Below are positions 1 through 7,026 of a DNA stretch of 64,000 nt, in pieces (the first letter of the stretch is position 1; the number at the start of each line of letters is the position of its first letter). The notes under the pieces were generated by a model that was not told the origin of the DNA, did no database searches, and saw nothing but the letters and a program-made list of their open reading frames with translations. The position numbers and the translations under genes are program-made. This stretch comes from an uncultured Oscillospiraceae bacterium (GTDB lineage: Bacteria; Bacillota; Clostridia; Oscillospirales; Oscillospiraceae): positions 1 to 64,000 of the forward strand of contig CANQBC010000009.1 of NCBI GenBank assembly GCA_947589225.1. Direction: 5' to 3'.

Positions 1-95
1 CTCGACCCATCCTATCTCGATGTGGTGCTTTCGGCTTGGGTTTGTTCATAGATCGGCAACTCGTTGATGAACCGTGCCCGGGGAGCTTTTCGCGG

Positions 96-124
96 TTGAA
101 GTTTGTGGCGAAATATGGTATAAT
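96..124 (+). promoter_or_regulatory. Sigma-A-type promoter for the ATP-grasp operon
   Basis: TTGAAG at 96-101 is followed by exactly 17 bp and then a perfect TATAAT at 119-124. It is the only good promoter upstream of the gene starting at 410, which implies a leader of about 280 nt that would contain the hairpin repeats. Bases 1-95 show no feature I can support. Confidence 0.6.
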
Positions 125-133
125 ATTCGCATA

Positions 134-197
134 GCGAATATTATATTTGATTTTTGGCCGTCCCGCTCCCGCCCGATGGGCGGAACCGCGGGACATG
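134..197 (+). repeat. Hairpin repeat unit 1 in the leader
   Basis: The unit opens with GCGAATATTATATTTGATTT and continues into a GC-rich segment that folds on itself: CCGCCC pairs with GGGCGG, and an outer GTCCCG pairs with CGGGAC. It recurs at 244-306 with a single base missing from the AT part. A separate hairpin, ATACCAT...ATGGTAT, lies at 204-231 between the two copies. Confidence 0.75.
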
Positions 198-243
198 GCG
201 AATATACCATTCCCGCTTCGCGGGGATGGTATAAAACCGCAAA

Positions 244-306
244 GCGAATATTATATTGATTTTTGGCCGTCCCGCTCCCGCCCGATGGGCGGAACCGCGG
301 GACATG
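244..306 (+). repeat. Hairpin repeat unit 2 in the leader
   Basis: This is a near-identical copy of the unit at 134-197, lacking one T in the AT-rich part. Both copies end in GGGACATG and are followed by GCGAATAT, so the copies were probably once directly adjacent and were then separated by the small hairpin at 204-231. Confidence 0.75.
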
Positions 307-377
307 GCGAATATTATATTTGATTTTTAGCCGTTTTTTCCCCGGCCGACGCCGGGAACCGAAAAACACGGCGGCTA
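307..377 (+). repeat. Hairpin repeat unit 3, diverged
   Basis: It shares the AT-rich opening with units 1 and 2. The GC-rich stem is different: CCCGGC at 341-346 pairs with GCCGGG at 351-356, inside an outer GCCGTTTTT / AAAAACACGGC arm. It ends about 30 bp before the start codon at 410, so it could affect translation or transcription of the operon. Confidence 0.6.
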
Positions 378-409
378 TTATTTGATCTCATGCCAAAGGG
401 GGTGAGCGC

Positions 410-1558
410 GTGACGGCTGTTGTCACCGATGTCCACTACCGCATGTCCCTTGCGGTCATACGCGACCTTGGCGCGCGGGGCGTCAGGATCGTCTGCTGTG
501 AGAGGGAGGGCGGGGGAGAACCCGTGGGAGCATTCTCCAAATACTGCGATGAGCTCCGCATCCTGCCCAAGGAGGGGGCCGTGGAAGCCCTCTACGACCT
601 GTGCGCGGCCGTCGCCGCCGCCGAGGGGGAAAAGCCGGCGCTGCTGGCCGTGGGGGCCGCCACCCTGGCCGAGCTTGCCGGGGCCGGGACGGCGGAGCGT
701 TTTTCCGCTGTGGCGGGCCTTCTCTGCCCGTCAAAGACTGCCCTGGACGCCCTCAACGACAAGGAGGCCGTGGCGGCCCTGGGCCGGGAGCTGGGCATCC
801 CCGTGCCGGAGACATACGCTCCCGGCGCCGCCCGCTTTCCCTGCGTGGTGAAGCCCCGGTGCGGCGAGAGGTTCGGCCTCTCCGCCGGGGAGCGGTACGC
901 CATCGTGGGCGCGCCGGAGGAGCTGCCGGCCTGCCTGGAGCGCTTTGAAAAGCTCACGGGGGAGGAGCCCCTCATCCAGGAGTACCTCCCCGGCGGCGGC
1001 ATGGGCTGTTCGGTGGTGGCCCAGGAGGGGCGGGTCGCCCGCGCCGTCTGTCACCGGCGTGTGAGGGAGTACCCCGTCTCCGGCGGCCCCTCCAGCTGCT
1101 GTCAGGCGTTGCGGGACGCGGCGTTGGAGGGATATGCCGCCGCCCTGGTGGAAAAGACAAACTTCTCCGGCCTTTGCATGGTGGAATTTAAGCTGGACGG
1201 GGAGGGGAAGCCCCGGCTTTTGGAGGTCAACCCCCGGGTCTGGGGCACCTATCCGCTGACGCGGGCGGCAAAAGCGGGCTTTTCCTGGGAGTGGTTCCGC
1301 CTTTCCTGGAACAGGGGTAATCCGCAAAAGGTACTGCTTCCCGACGAGGACAAGCTGATTTGCGGAAAGAAGATGAGGTTCGTGGCCTCCGACCTGGCCG
1401 CAGGACTTGGATATTTGAAGCGGGGCGATATAAAGCGCGCCCTCGGCGCCGCGGCGGATCTTCTGGATCCCCGCGTCCCGGACGGGGTGTGGGACATCCG
1501 CGACCCCAGGCCGGCCCTTCGCTACTATAAGTCCCTTTTCGGAAGGGGAGGGAAATAA
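410..1558 (+). CDS. ATP-grasp domain carboxylate-amine ligase-like protein
   Basis: This 382-residue protein has the carbamoyl-phosphate-synthase-type ATP-grasp fold. An N-terminal Rossmann-like preATP-grasp part spans about 1-110. The ATP-binding lysine lies in FPCVVKPRCG (K148), the hinge in IQEYLPGGGMG (189-199), and the Mg ligands in MVEFKLDG (E259) and LEVNPR (E272, N274). Family members join a carboxylate to an amine or thiol through an acyl-phosphate; the substrate here cannot be read from sequence. GTG at 410 is preceded by AAAGGGGGTG. The stop codon is directly followed by the PHP gene, so the two are surely co-transcribed. A role in cell-surface or small-peptide chemistry is inference from the deacetylase downstream. 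Confidence 0.85.
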   Translation: MTAVVTDVHYRMSLAVIRDLGARGVRIVCCEREGGGEPVGAFSKYCDELRILPKEGAVEALYDLCAAVAAAEGEKPALLAVGAATLAELAGAGTAERFSAVAGLLCPSKTALDALNDKEAVAALGRELGIPVPETYAPGAARFPCVVKPRCGERFGLSAGERYAIVGAPEELPACLERFEKLTGEEPLIQEYLPGGGMGCSVVAQEGRVARAVCHRRVREYPVSGGPSSCCQALRDAALEGYAAALVEKTNFSGLCMVEFKLDGEGKPRLLEVNPRVWGTYPLTRAAKAGFSWEWFRLSWNRGNPQKVLLPDEDKLICGKKMRFVASDLAAGLGYLKRGDIKRALGAAADLLDPRVPDGVWDIRDPRPALRYYKSLFGRGGK

Positions 1559-2281
1559 ATGGAGCTGAAGATCGATCTCCACGTCCACTCCTCCGCCTCC
1601 CTGGACGGGCGCTCGGGGCTGGACGCGCTGGCCAAAGCCGCCGGGGAGCGGGGCCTGGACGCCGTCGCCGTGTGCGACCATAACCGCTTTACGCTGGAAA
1701 AGCCGGAGACGCGCCGCGGCGTCCTGCTCCTTCCCGGGTGCGAGGTCTCCACGAAAACCGGCCACCTGCTGGCTCTTTTCTGCCGGGAGCCGTTTGACGT
1801 CCCGGAGGAGCCGCCCGCCCTCGCCGAGGCCGCCGGCCTCATCCACGCCCACGGCGGCCTCGCGGTCATCGCCCACCCCTTCGCCAGGGCGGACAGGGAC
1901 CGGGAGGTGGAGGCGCGGGAGCTTGACGGCGCGGAGTGCGCCAACGCCAGGGCTTACTTCCACAACCCGGAGGCCAACGCTATGGCTTTGGCCTTCGCTT
2001 CGCGCCATAAGCTCATATCCACCGGCGGGAGCGACGCCCACGAGGCCGGCGAGGTGGGCAACTCCTATACGGCGGCGGAGTGCGGCGAACGCACGCCCGA
2101 GGGGATAGAGTCCGCCGTCCGCGCGGGACTTTGCCGCCCGGTATTCGTGAAAAACACCTCCCGCACCCGCAAGGGCCTCTCCCAGCTTGAGGCGGCCCGC
2201 CGCCGGGGAGGCGTCCGCGCCCTTTGCCGCGGCGCGGCCTACCTTGTCTACTGCGCGGGCAGGGATATTTTTCATATCTGA
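1559..2281 (+). CDS. PHP domain metal-dependent phosphoesterase
   Basis: The protein has 240 residues and a complete PHP metal site: IDLHVHSSASLDG (H8, H10), AVCDHNRF (D40, H41), PGCEVSTKTGHLLALF (E62, H69), IAHPF (H106) and GGSDAHEAGEVG (D159, H161). PHP proteins of this length resemble the stand-alone phosphoesterases that act on nucleotide or sugar phosphates, rather than the polymerase-linked PHP domains. Start and stop are tightly coupled: the ATG follows the preceding stop codon with no gap, and GGAAGGGGAGGG just upstream serves as the RBS. The C-terminal 40 residues are basic and carry a hydrophobic stretch (ALCRGAAYLVYCAG), perhaps a peripheral membrane contact. The true substrate is unknown. 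Confidence 0.85.
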   Translation: MELKIDLHVHSSASLDGRSGLDALAKAAGERGLDAVAVCDHNRFTLEKPETRRGVLLLPGCEVSTKTGHLLALFCREPFDVPEEPPALAEAAGLIHAHGGLAVIAHPFARADRDREVEARELDGAECANARAYFHNPEANAMALAFASRHKLISTGGSDAHEAGEVGNSYTAAECGERTPEGIESAVRAGLCRPVFVKNTSRTRKGLSQLEAARRRGGVRALCRGAAYLVYCAGRDIFHI

Positions 2282-2295
2282 TGGGAGGGAATCGT

Positions 2296-3633
2296 ATGTC
2301 CATTATGACAAAATGTATTGGCGCGGCCAAGAAGGTCAAGCACCGCTTCGACGCGCAGATCAAGGCCAACACCCCCGTCTATGTGTCGCCGGTGCGGCGC
2401 GTGGAGCGGGTGAAAACCGACGAGCGGGTGGTGGCCATGACCTTTGACGACGGCCCCTGCCGGATGGCGCCGAACCCCGTGGGGAGCCACGAAAAGGGCC
2501 TCACCATGACCCTTGCGGACATCCTTGAGAAGTACGGCGCCAGAGGCACCTTCGACGTGGTGGGTTCCACCGCCGGAAACTACCCGGACGAGGCCGGAAA
2601 GGAGGGGACCGCCGCCTGGGGCGGCGTCCGCTACGACCACTACCCGGACTTCGGACACGATGCCGAGGGCGGCGCGCAGGCGTGCGGGGAGGAGATCGAC
2701 CGCCTTCTCAAGGGCGGCCACGAGATCACCAGCCACACCTACGCCCACGTGCTCTATGGCCCGAAGAACGTGGTCTACGGGCGGCGGGAGTACCTGGGGG
2801 ACATCGAAAAGATCACGGCCGACCTTGAAAAGCTCCACACCCTTTTGAAGGAGCGCCACGGCTATACCATCCGTCTCTCCCGCCCGCCCCACTACGTGGA
2901 CAAAATATCCCCCGGCCTTTCCAGCTACGACGCTATGGCCCTCCTGGGCTACCAGTATATGGCCGCCAGCTTCGACGGGGCCGGCTGGCTGCCGCTGGCA
3001 AGCTACGAGGCGGAGGTGGAGGCTACCTGGAAGCCCCTGGAGCGGGCCCTTGCGGAGGATCCCGACAGCCTTTGCGGGCAGATCATCTTCCAGAAGGACG
3101 GATTCAATATGGCCCGCCGCACCCCCATCGCCGACGGGCTGGAGATCCAGCTGAAGCTCCTGGCGGACAGGGGCTACAAGGTGGTCACCGTCTCCGAGCT
3201 TATGGGGCTGAGCCCCTTCGCCGACCTGGGCGCGGGGGACGACGCCTTCGAGGCCGCCAGGGACCTTGCCGCCAAGGGCTTTTGCCCCGCTTACCGGGAC
3301 AACACCGTCCGGCCGGACAAGCCCATGACCGCCGGGGAGCTGGCCGAGACCGTGTTCGGCTGGCCCGCCGCCAAAAAGCGGGTGGAGCGCATCGTCAGGA
3401 AGGAGGGCCCCTGGTCCTCCGGCCTGCCCGCCGATCACCCCTACGGCGCGGCGGTGGAGCTGGCTATGGAGAAAAAGTGCATATTGCCGGACGGGCGCTT
3501 CGACCCCTCCGCGCCTGTCACCGGCGACGACCTCCAGCGCTACTGCGAGGCGTTCACCGGCAAGGCGCGCCCCATGCCCCCCGCCTCCACCAGGGGCGAG
3601 GTGCTCAAGCTCCTCGCGGAGCTGTTGAATTAA
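2296..3633 (+). CDS. Polysaccharide deacetylase with C-terminal SLH-like repeats
   Basis: This NodB-fold deacetylase has 445 residues. Motif 1 is VAMTFDDGP (D51, D52), motif 2 SHTYAH (H147, H151), motif 3 RLSRPPHY (R195) and motif 4 AASFDGAGW. Together they give the catalytic base and the metal Asp-His-His triad. Family members remove acetyl groups from GlcNAc-type glycans. From about residue 330 two SLH-like repeats follow (FADLGAGDDAFEAARDLAAK; YGAAVELAMEKKCILPDGRF). I see no classical signal peptide, so export is uncertain even though SLH repeats normally bind the cell wall. ATG 2296 is chosen because GGGAGGG lies 6 nt before it; an upstream in-frame ATG at 2224 sits inside the PHP gene. 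Confidence 0.88.
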   Translation: MSIMTKCIGAAKKVKHRFDAQIKANTPVYVSPVRRVERVKTDERVVAMTFDDGPCRMAPNPVGSHEKGLTMTLADILEKYGARGTFDVVGSTAGNYPDEAGKEGTAAWGGVRYDHYPDFGHDAEGGAQACGEEIDRLLKGGHEITSHTYAHVLYGPKNVVYGRREYLGDIEKITADLEKLHTLLKERHGYTIRLSRPPHYVDKISPGLSSYDAMALLGYQYMAASFDGAGWLPLASYEAEVEATWKPLERALAEDPDSLCGQIIFQKDGFNMARRTPIADGLEIQLKLLADRGYKVVTVSELMGLSPFADLGAGDDAFEAARDLAAKGFCPAYRDNTVRPDKPMTAGELAETVFGWPAAKKRVERIVRKEGPWSSGLPADHPYGAAVELAMEKKCILPDGRFDPSAPVTGDDLQRYCEAFTGKARPMPPASTRGEVLKLLAELLN

Positions 3634-3833
3634 AAAAACGCCCCGGCCAACGCCGGGCGGCGGTAAGGCAAGCCCCGGGATAAGGGCCCGAAATGGCTGA
3701 AAACCGGCGCTTTCAGCGGGACGGCGCGGCTTCGGGTATGCCTCCCCGGCCACGGCCTTTCCCTTATCCGCTCGACCGCGGCGTCAGGCGACGAGCCGAG
3801 ACCGCGGAACGTCACGGGTTCGGCCGTGTGTAT
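3634..3833. other. Intergenic stretch with GC-rich inverted repeat, no gene seen
   Basis: After the deacetylase stop there is a CCCCGGC / GCCGGG inverted repeat at 3643-3658 preceded by an A-run. This would suit a terminator for minus-strand transcripts better than for the deacetylase. I see no convincing open frame up to the decayed gene that begins on the other strand. Confidence 0.4.
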
Positions 3834-4315
3834 CTATTCGCACCCGCCCGATCCGGCGGTGATACGGCCGTTCTCGATGGCGATGTTGTCATCCGAGCGG
3901 CGCTTGCGCCCCTTGCTCACAAGAGTGTCGTCTGAAAGCGGATCGCAGGAGACGCCGTCCTCCCACATATCGTCGATATAGCCGAGCACGCCGCCGATCC
4001 CATGCGTCTACCCCAGAGACGCTATCTTTGTGAATGTCTGCGGGTGAGATCGAGAGTCAGGACGTCCACCCGCGCCGAAAAACCGTTGAAGGTCGTAAAA
4101 TACGCCGCGCCGTCCTCGACGCGCAGGAGCACGCAGGTGTCCTCCCGCCCGAGCGCGCCTCCGAGGCTCCATACCTCTTTTCCGTTCTCATCCAGGATGA
4201 AGAGGTTATCAGGCTGGAACTTTGACGCGTCGCGCTCCTCTTCGTCAAAGAACCAGACGACGGTACGCCCCCCGACGGGGAAGCTCCTGTGATGGTATTT
4301 TTCAAGATCGTACAT
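3834..4315 (-). pseudogene. Decayed gene of unknown function (frameshift plus in-frame TAG)
   Basis: From ATG at 4315 (RBS GGGAGGACG) about 90 residues read cleanly (MYDLEKYHHRSFPVGGRTVV...). The frame then ends abruptly at 4022 with the unnatural tail RRHSQR. Shifting one base near 4035-4045 restores QTFTKIASLG up to a TAG at 4008-4010. Reading past that TAG gives about 57 further protein-like residues (GGVLGYIDDMWEDGVS..., SDDTLVSKGRKRRSDDN), stopping at 3834. One frameshift and one nonsense change therefore explain everything in this stretch. Alternatively these are remnants of two adjacent genes. I do not recognise the family. The promoter side of this gene carries the first copy of the 52-bp repeat. 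Confidence 0.6.
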
Positions 4316-4378
4316 ATCGCGTCCTCCCGGATCGGAAAGAGCCGCAATGATCCCCCGCGTTCGCAGGCGGGCTCCTGT

Positions 4379-4430
4379 ACGCGCGCGCTTTCCGTCACTT
4401 TATACTAATATTTGATTAAACGCATTAACC
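4379..4430. repeat. 52-bp direct repeat, left copy
   Basis: It begins ACGCGCGCGCTTTCCGTCAC and ends TTAAACGCATTAACC, and it is identical base for base to 5768-5819. Flanking bases differ on both sides, so 52 bp is the exact extent. Read on the minus strand it contains TATAAA and lies upstream of the decayed gene at 4315, so it may have been that gene's promoter region. Confidence 0.9.
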
Positions 4431-4603
4431 ACAAGCTTTTTACTCGCTTCGCGATACTTCCCGCAAGTCTCTGCACCGGGCCTCGGTCGCCCACTGTGTA
4501 CCACGCCCGTCAAGGGTAAAGGCTACGCCCCGCTTCGCGGCCCTTGACTGGTCGTGGTTTGTTGATACCGTGGGCCGACACGGCCCGGAAAGGAGAAATT
4601 ACA

Positions 4604-4918
4604 ATGGTATCAGCAAACATTCCAGTCAGCACAAGGAAAGCGGTATATAGGCGGGACGGGTGGCAATGCGCCCTATGTGGATGCCACGACACCCTGCAAA
4701 TCCACCACGCCGTACCACGGGGGGAGGGGGGTTCTGACTTCCCCGAAAACCTCATTACCCTCTGTTCCAAGTGCCACGCACAGGCCCACGGAATAGACGT
4801 GTACCCCGGCGTAATCACCCAAGAGGAAGTGGAAACCGCGATTGTGGAATATCTCTCCGACCTCTACACCACGGTCGGGCCGGACGGCAAGACGGAAACA
4901 TGGTATCCGTTCAAGTAG
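4604..4918 (+). CDS. Small HNH endonuclease
   Basis: The protein has 104 residues with a zinc-ribbon HNH module. The elements are CALCGCHD (first CxxC), LQIHHAVPRGEGG (the HH pair of the nuclease core), NLITLCSKCHAQAHG (Asn of the motif, second CxxC and the final His). Such stand-alone HNH proteins occur in phages, integrative elements and as homing-type nucleases, where they nick or cut DNA. ATG 4604 is chosen because AAAGGAG lies 9 nt upstream; the open frame extends further up to 4544 but without an RBS. It is the only gene of the segment bounded by 52-bp repeats, which suggests, without proving, a role in that segment's movement. Confidence 0.85.
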   Translation: MVSANIPVSTRKAVYRRDGWQCALCGCHDTLQIHHAVPRGEGGSDFPENLITLCSKCHAQAHGIDVYPGVITQEEVETAIVEYLSDLYTTVGPDGKTETWYPFK

Positions 4919-5767
4919 TTGCCCGCGCGGCGCGGGGTTAGCCCCCCGCGCCTTTCGCCGGGGTGTGGCCCCGTGTGCGTCCAAGGCCGCCCCCGTGGCC
5001 CCTCCCGGCTTGCGTCGTGCTGTCGCGCGCCGCCGCGCGGGCGCACATGACCGACACCCCCGCCCGAATGAAAGCCCCGGCCCGCTCCGGGACGCCGGGG
5101 CAAAAAAATTCCGGGGCCGTGCGTGGCCCCGAATATGTGGGAACGACCGCCCCATGGGACGGCTGGTAACAGGGGTCGAACAACGCCCACTCTGCCCATT
5201 ATACCATCCCATTATATACCGCCTCCCTTGTGCTGTCAAGTGCTGACACCAAAATTTCTCCCTCCCGGCCGTGTCGGCCCCCTCAAAAAGAGGCCGTGGA
5301 GCGGGATAGAAAACACGCAGGACAGGGGGCAAACGAGGCCCGGAGAGGGGGAAAGCGTACTTCGCATACACTTCTGATTAAGCGGTAATTCAATTCGGAA
5401 TGCTTCGTAAGGGGGGCGTGGCACTCGCTGTTAATCCGCAAGCGGTTGCCCGCGCGGTTCCCCCCCGCGCCGCCGCCCGGTTTGTGGTCTTTGTGGGCCG
5501 TGTTTCCGGGCGGCGTCGGCTGGCGCGCCCCCCCCGCGCGGGCGTCTCCGCGCCCGTGGGCGGCGTGGCCCCTGCGGCCTCTGGGCGTCTCCGTGTCCGG
5601 GCGTGTGCGGCCCCGCTGGCCCCGCCCGCCCCCGTGCGCTCAATTTGCGGCGTGGCTCTGGCCCCGCCGTGTCGCCGCCCCCCGCCCGTTGTGTGGGGGG
5701 GTGGTTGGCGGGGGGCGTCGGTTTCGCTCGGTCGCGCCCCTCCGGGCGCGCCCTCGCACGGGACGGC
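4919..5767. other. GC-rich, gene-poor filler inside the repeat-bounded segment
   Basis: The stretch is dominated by runs of C and G with a low-complexity look, especially 5440-5760. Open frames exist on all sides only because stop codons are rare at this composition, and none has protein-like character. TTGCCCGCGCGG occurs at 4919 and again at about 5447, each time starting a similar GC-rich block, so part of the region seems to have arisen by duplication. A short AT-richer patch lies at 5350-5410. Confidence 0.5.
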
Positions 5768-5819
5768 ACGCGCGCGCTTTCCGTCACTTTATACTAATAT
5801 TTGATTAAACGCATTAACC
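5768..5819. repeat. 52-bp direct repeat, right copy
   Basis: Identical in all 52 positions to 4379-4430 and in the same orientation. It is followed by unrelated sequence that runs without a supported gene to the terminator at 6188. Confidence 0.9.
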
Positions 5820-6187
5820 GAGCGGCGAGGATTATTCGCGTCAGGCGAGGAAAACGGCGCAGGGAATACTGTATGGTTTGCCAAGCCGTTTGACGAAGTA
5901 TCCGGGGCCCCCACGCGGCAAGCCGCGTGGGGAGAGGAGGAGCCGAGCCGGCGCCTGAGGGCGACAAACGGAAGCCCGAAGCAAAGCGGCTCGTGCGACG
6001 GCGAAAAAAGAACGTCGCGAATTAAATGGTTTAGTCATTAGTATTGAGCCTATCTTATACCTCCACGCCGGATAAATCAACTGTTTTCGGCGCGGATCTC
6101 GAAGAGCCGGCGCGGGGCGGATCGATTTGACCGGAGCCTCCCCGGCGTCACGCTTTCCCTTTCCCGAGACGCCGTTATGAACGGCCG
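5820..6187. other. Intergenic stretch, no gene supported
   Basis: Low-complexity GC-rich sequence with a short AT-rich patch near 6020-6060. A minus-strand open frame of 121 codons crosses it, but it has no ribosome binding site, no recognisable domain and an Arg/Pro-rich composition typical of translated non-coding GC-rich DNA. Confidence 0.4.
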
Positions 6188-6235
6188 CCAAAAAAGCGCG
6201 GAGCAAGGCAAACGAGCCTGTGCTCCGCGCTTTTT
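6188..6235 (-). terminator. Bidirectional intrinsic terminator
   Basis: GCGCGGAGCA (6196-6205) pairs with TGCTCCGCGC (6221-6230), extended inward by AGGC/GCCT. The plus strand has seven A before the stem and five T after it. It ends the minus-strand operon whose last stop codon is at 6255. Confidence 0.85.
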
Positions 6236-6254
6236 GCCCCGCGATCTCCGACCG

Positions 6255-7025
6255 CTATCCCTCGTACGACCACAGATTGCGGATCTCGTCCTTTATGTCG
6301 TCGTAGGCCCACACCTTGCAGTTGGAGGGCCTGAACGGGTCAAGGACGTTGAAGCCCTCGTCGGTGCAGGAGGTGAGGACGATGTAGTGGCCGGTGTCGG
6401 TGAAGTGGCCCGGCCCCATGATGCAGACGATGGGGTGTCCCGCCTCCAGCTCCGAGCGCATGGTGGCCTCCCAAAGGGGCAGCTCCTTCGCCGTGAGGCC
6501 CAGCTTTTCGGCCCCCTCGGAGAAGAGCGTCCAGGATGTGCCGTTGCCGGGGACGCAGTAGCCGTTGTCGATGGCGAAGGACGCCACATAGGCGGGGGTG
6601 AGGGTGCCGTCGCCGGTGAGGCCCATGGCCACCATACTCAGGGCCGTGGGCCCGCAGCCCGTCCAGCCCATGAGGCCCTCGCCGTACCGGCAGTAGCCCC
6701 ACCTGGGATCCCACTGGGTGTAGTAGGGGAGCGAATCTACGGTGTGGAAGGCGTCGTCGTCAGAGAGATCGAGGGTCAGATCGTACTCCGTCACCCCGTC
6801 AAAATTGTCCAGAAAGACCGCCGCCTCCGGGTTTTTCTCATACATGGCCTCCATGGCCTCCTGAATGGCTTCGTCGCCGATCCTGCCGATCTCCACGCGC
6901 AGACGCAGACGGTAAAACGCGGTTTTCAGGGCCCCGAAGCCCCCCAGCGCCACAAACAGCGCCGCCAGCACGGCGGTTATCGCAAGCCCCGCCGCGATCC
7001 ATGCCCGCTTCTTTCTTCCTGTCAT
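6255..7025 (-). CDS. Membrane-anchored C39-like cysteine peptidase family protein
   Basis: The protein has 256 residues. A single N-terminal transmembrane helix (about 9-31) follows the basic start MTGRKKR, placing the rest outside the cell. The C-terminal domain carries the papain-like layout of the Peptidase_C39_2 family: MGWTGCGPTALSMV (C124 as nucleophile), TDTGHYIVL (H213) and FNVLDP (D228). Relatives cleave peptides or recognise cell-wall peptides. The gene is the third of an operon with a response regulator and a histidine kinase and starts 1 bp after the kinase stop codon. It may process or sense the ligand of that kinase, which is inference. No RBS problem or truncation is seen. Confidence 0.8.
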   Translation of the reverse strand: MTGRKKRAWIAAGLAITAVLAALFVALGGFGALKTAFYRLRLRVEIGRIGDEAIQEAMEAMYEKNPEAAVFLDNFDGVTEYDLTLDLSDDDAFHTVDSLPYYTQWDPRWGYCRYGEGLMGWTGCGPTALSMVAMGLTGDGTLTPAYVASFAIDNGYCVPGNGTSWTLFSEGAEKLGLTAKELPLWEATMRSELEAGHPIVCIMGPGHFTDTGHYIVLTSCTDEGFNVLDPFRPSNCKVWAYDDIKDEIRNLWSYEG

Positions 7026-7026
7026 G

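Larger units (their letters stand above)
4379..5819. mobile_element. Candidate small mobile segment bounded by 52-bp direct repeats, with HNH gene
   Basis: Two perfect 52-bp direct repeats bound a 1.39-kb unit (repeat-to-repeat spacing 1389 bp). It contains one small HNH nuclease gene and about 850 bp of extremely GC-rich sequence without supported genes. The layout fits a target or attachment site duplicated by insertion, but there is no integrase or transposase inside. It could be a remnant, a non-autonomous element, or the product of a deletion between attachment sites. The inverted repeat GTCAAGGG / CCCTTGAC at 4508-4551, just before the HNH gene, is another structured element inside it. 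Confidence 0.5.

Noticed and set aside
2272..3753. Long minus-strand open frame opposite the polysaccharide deacetylase
   Set aside because: It is the mirror of a clear deacetylase gene in very GC-rich DNA where stop codons are rare; the product is Gly/Val/His-rich with no domain.
4379..5819. Group II intron hypothesis for the HNH segment
   Set aside because: HNH domains occur in intron proteins, but I see no reverse transcriptase and no domain V-like hairpin.
5841..6206. 121-codon minus-strand frame between the 52-bp repeat and the C39 operon
   Set aside because: No RBS, Arg/Pro/Ala-rich, and no family resemblance; it crosses part of the terminator stem.
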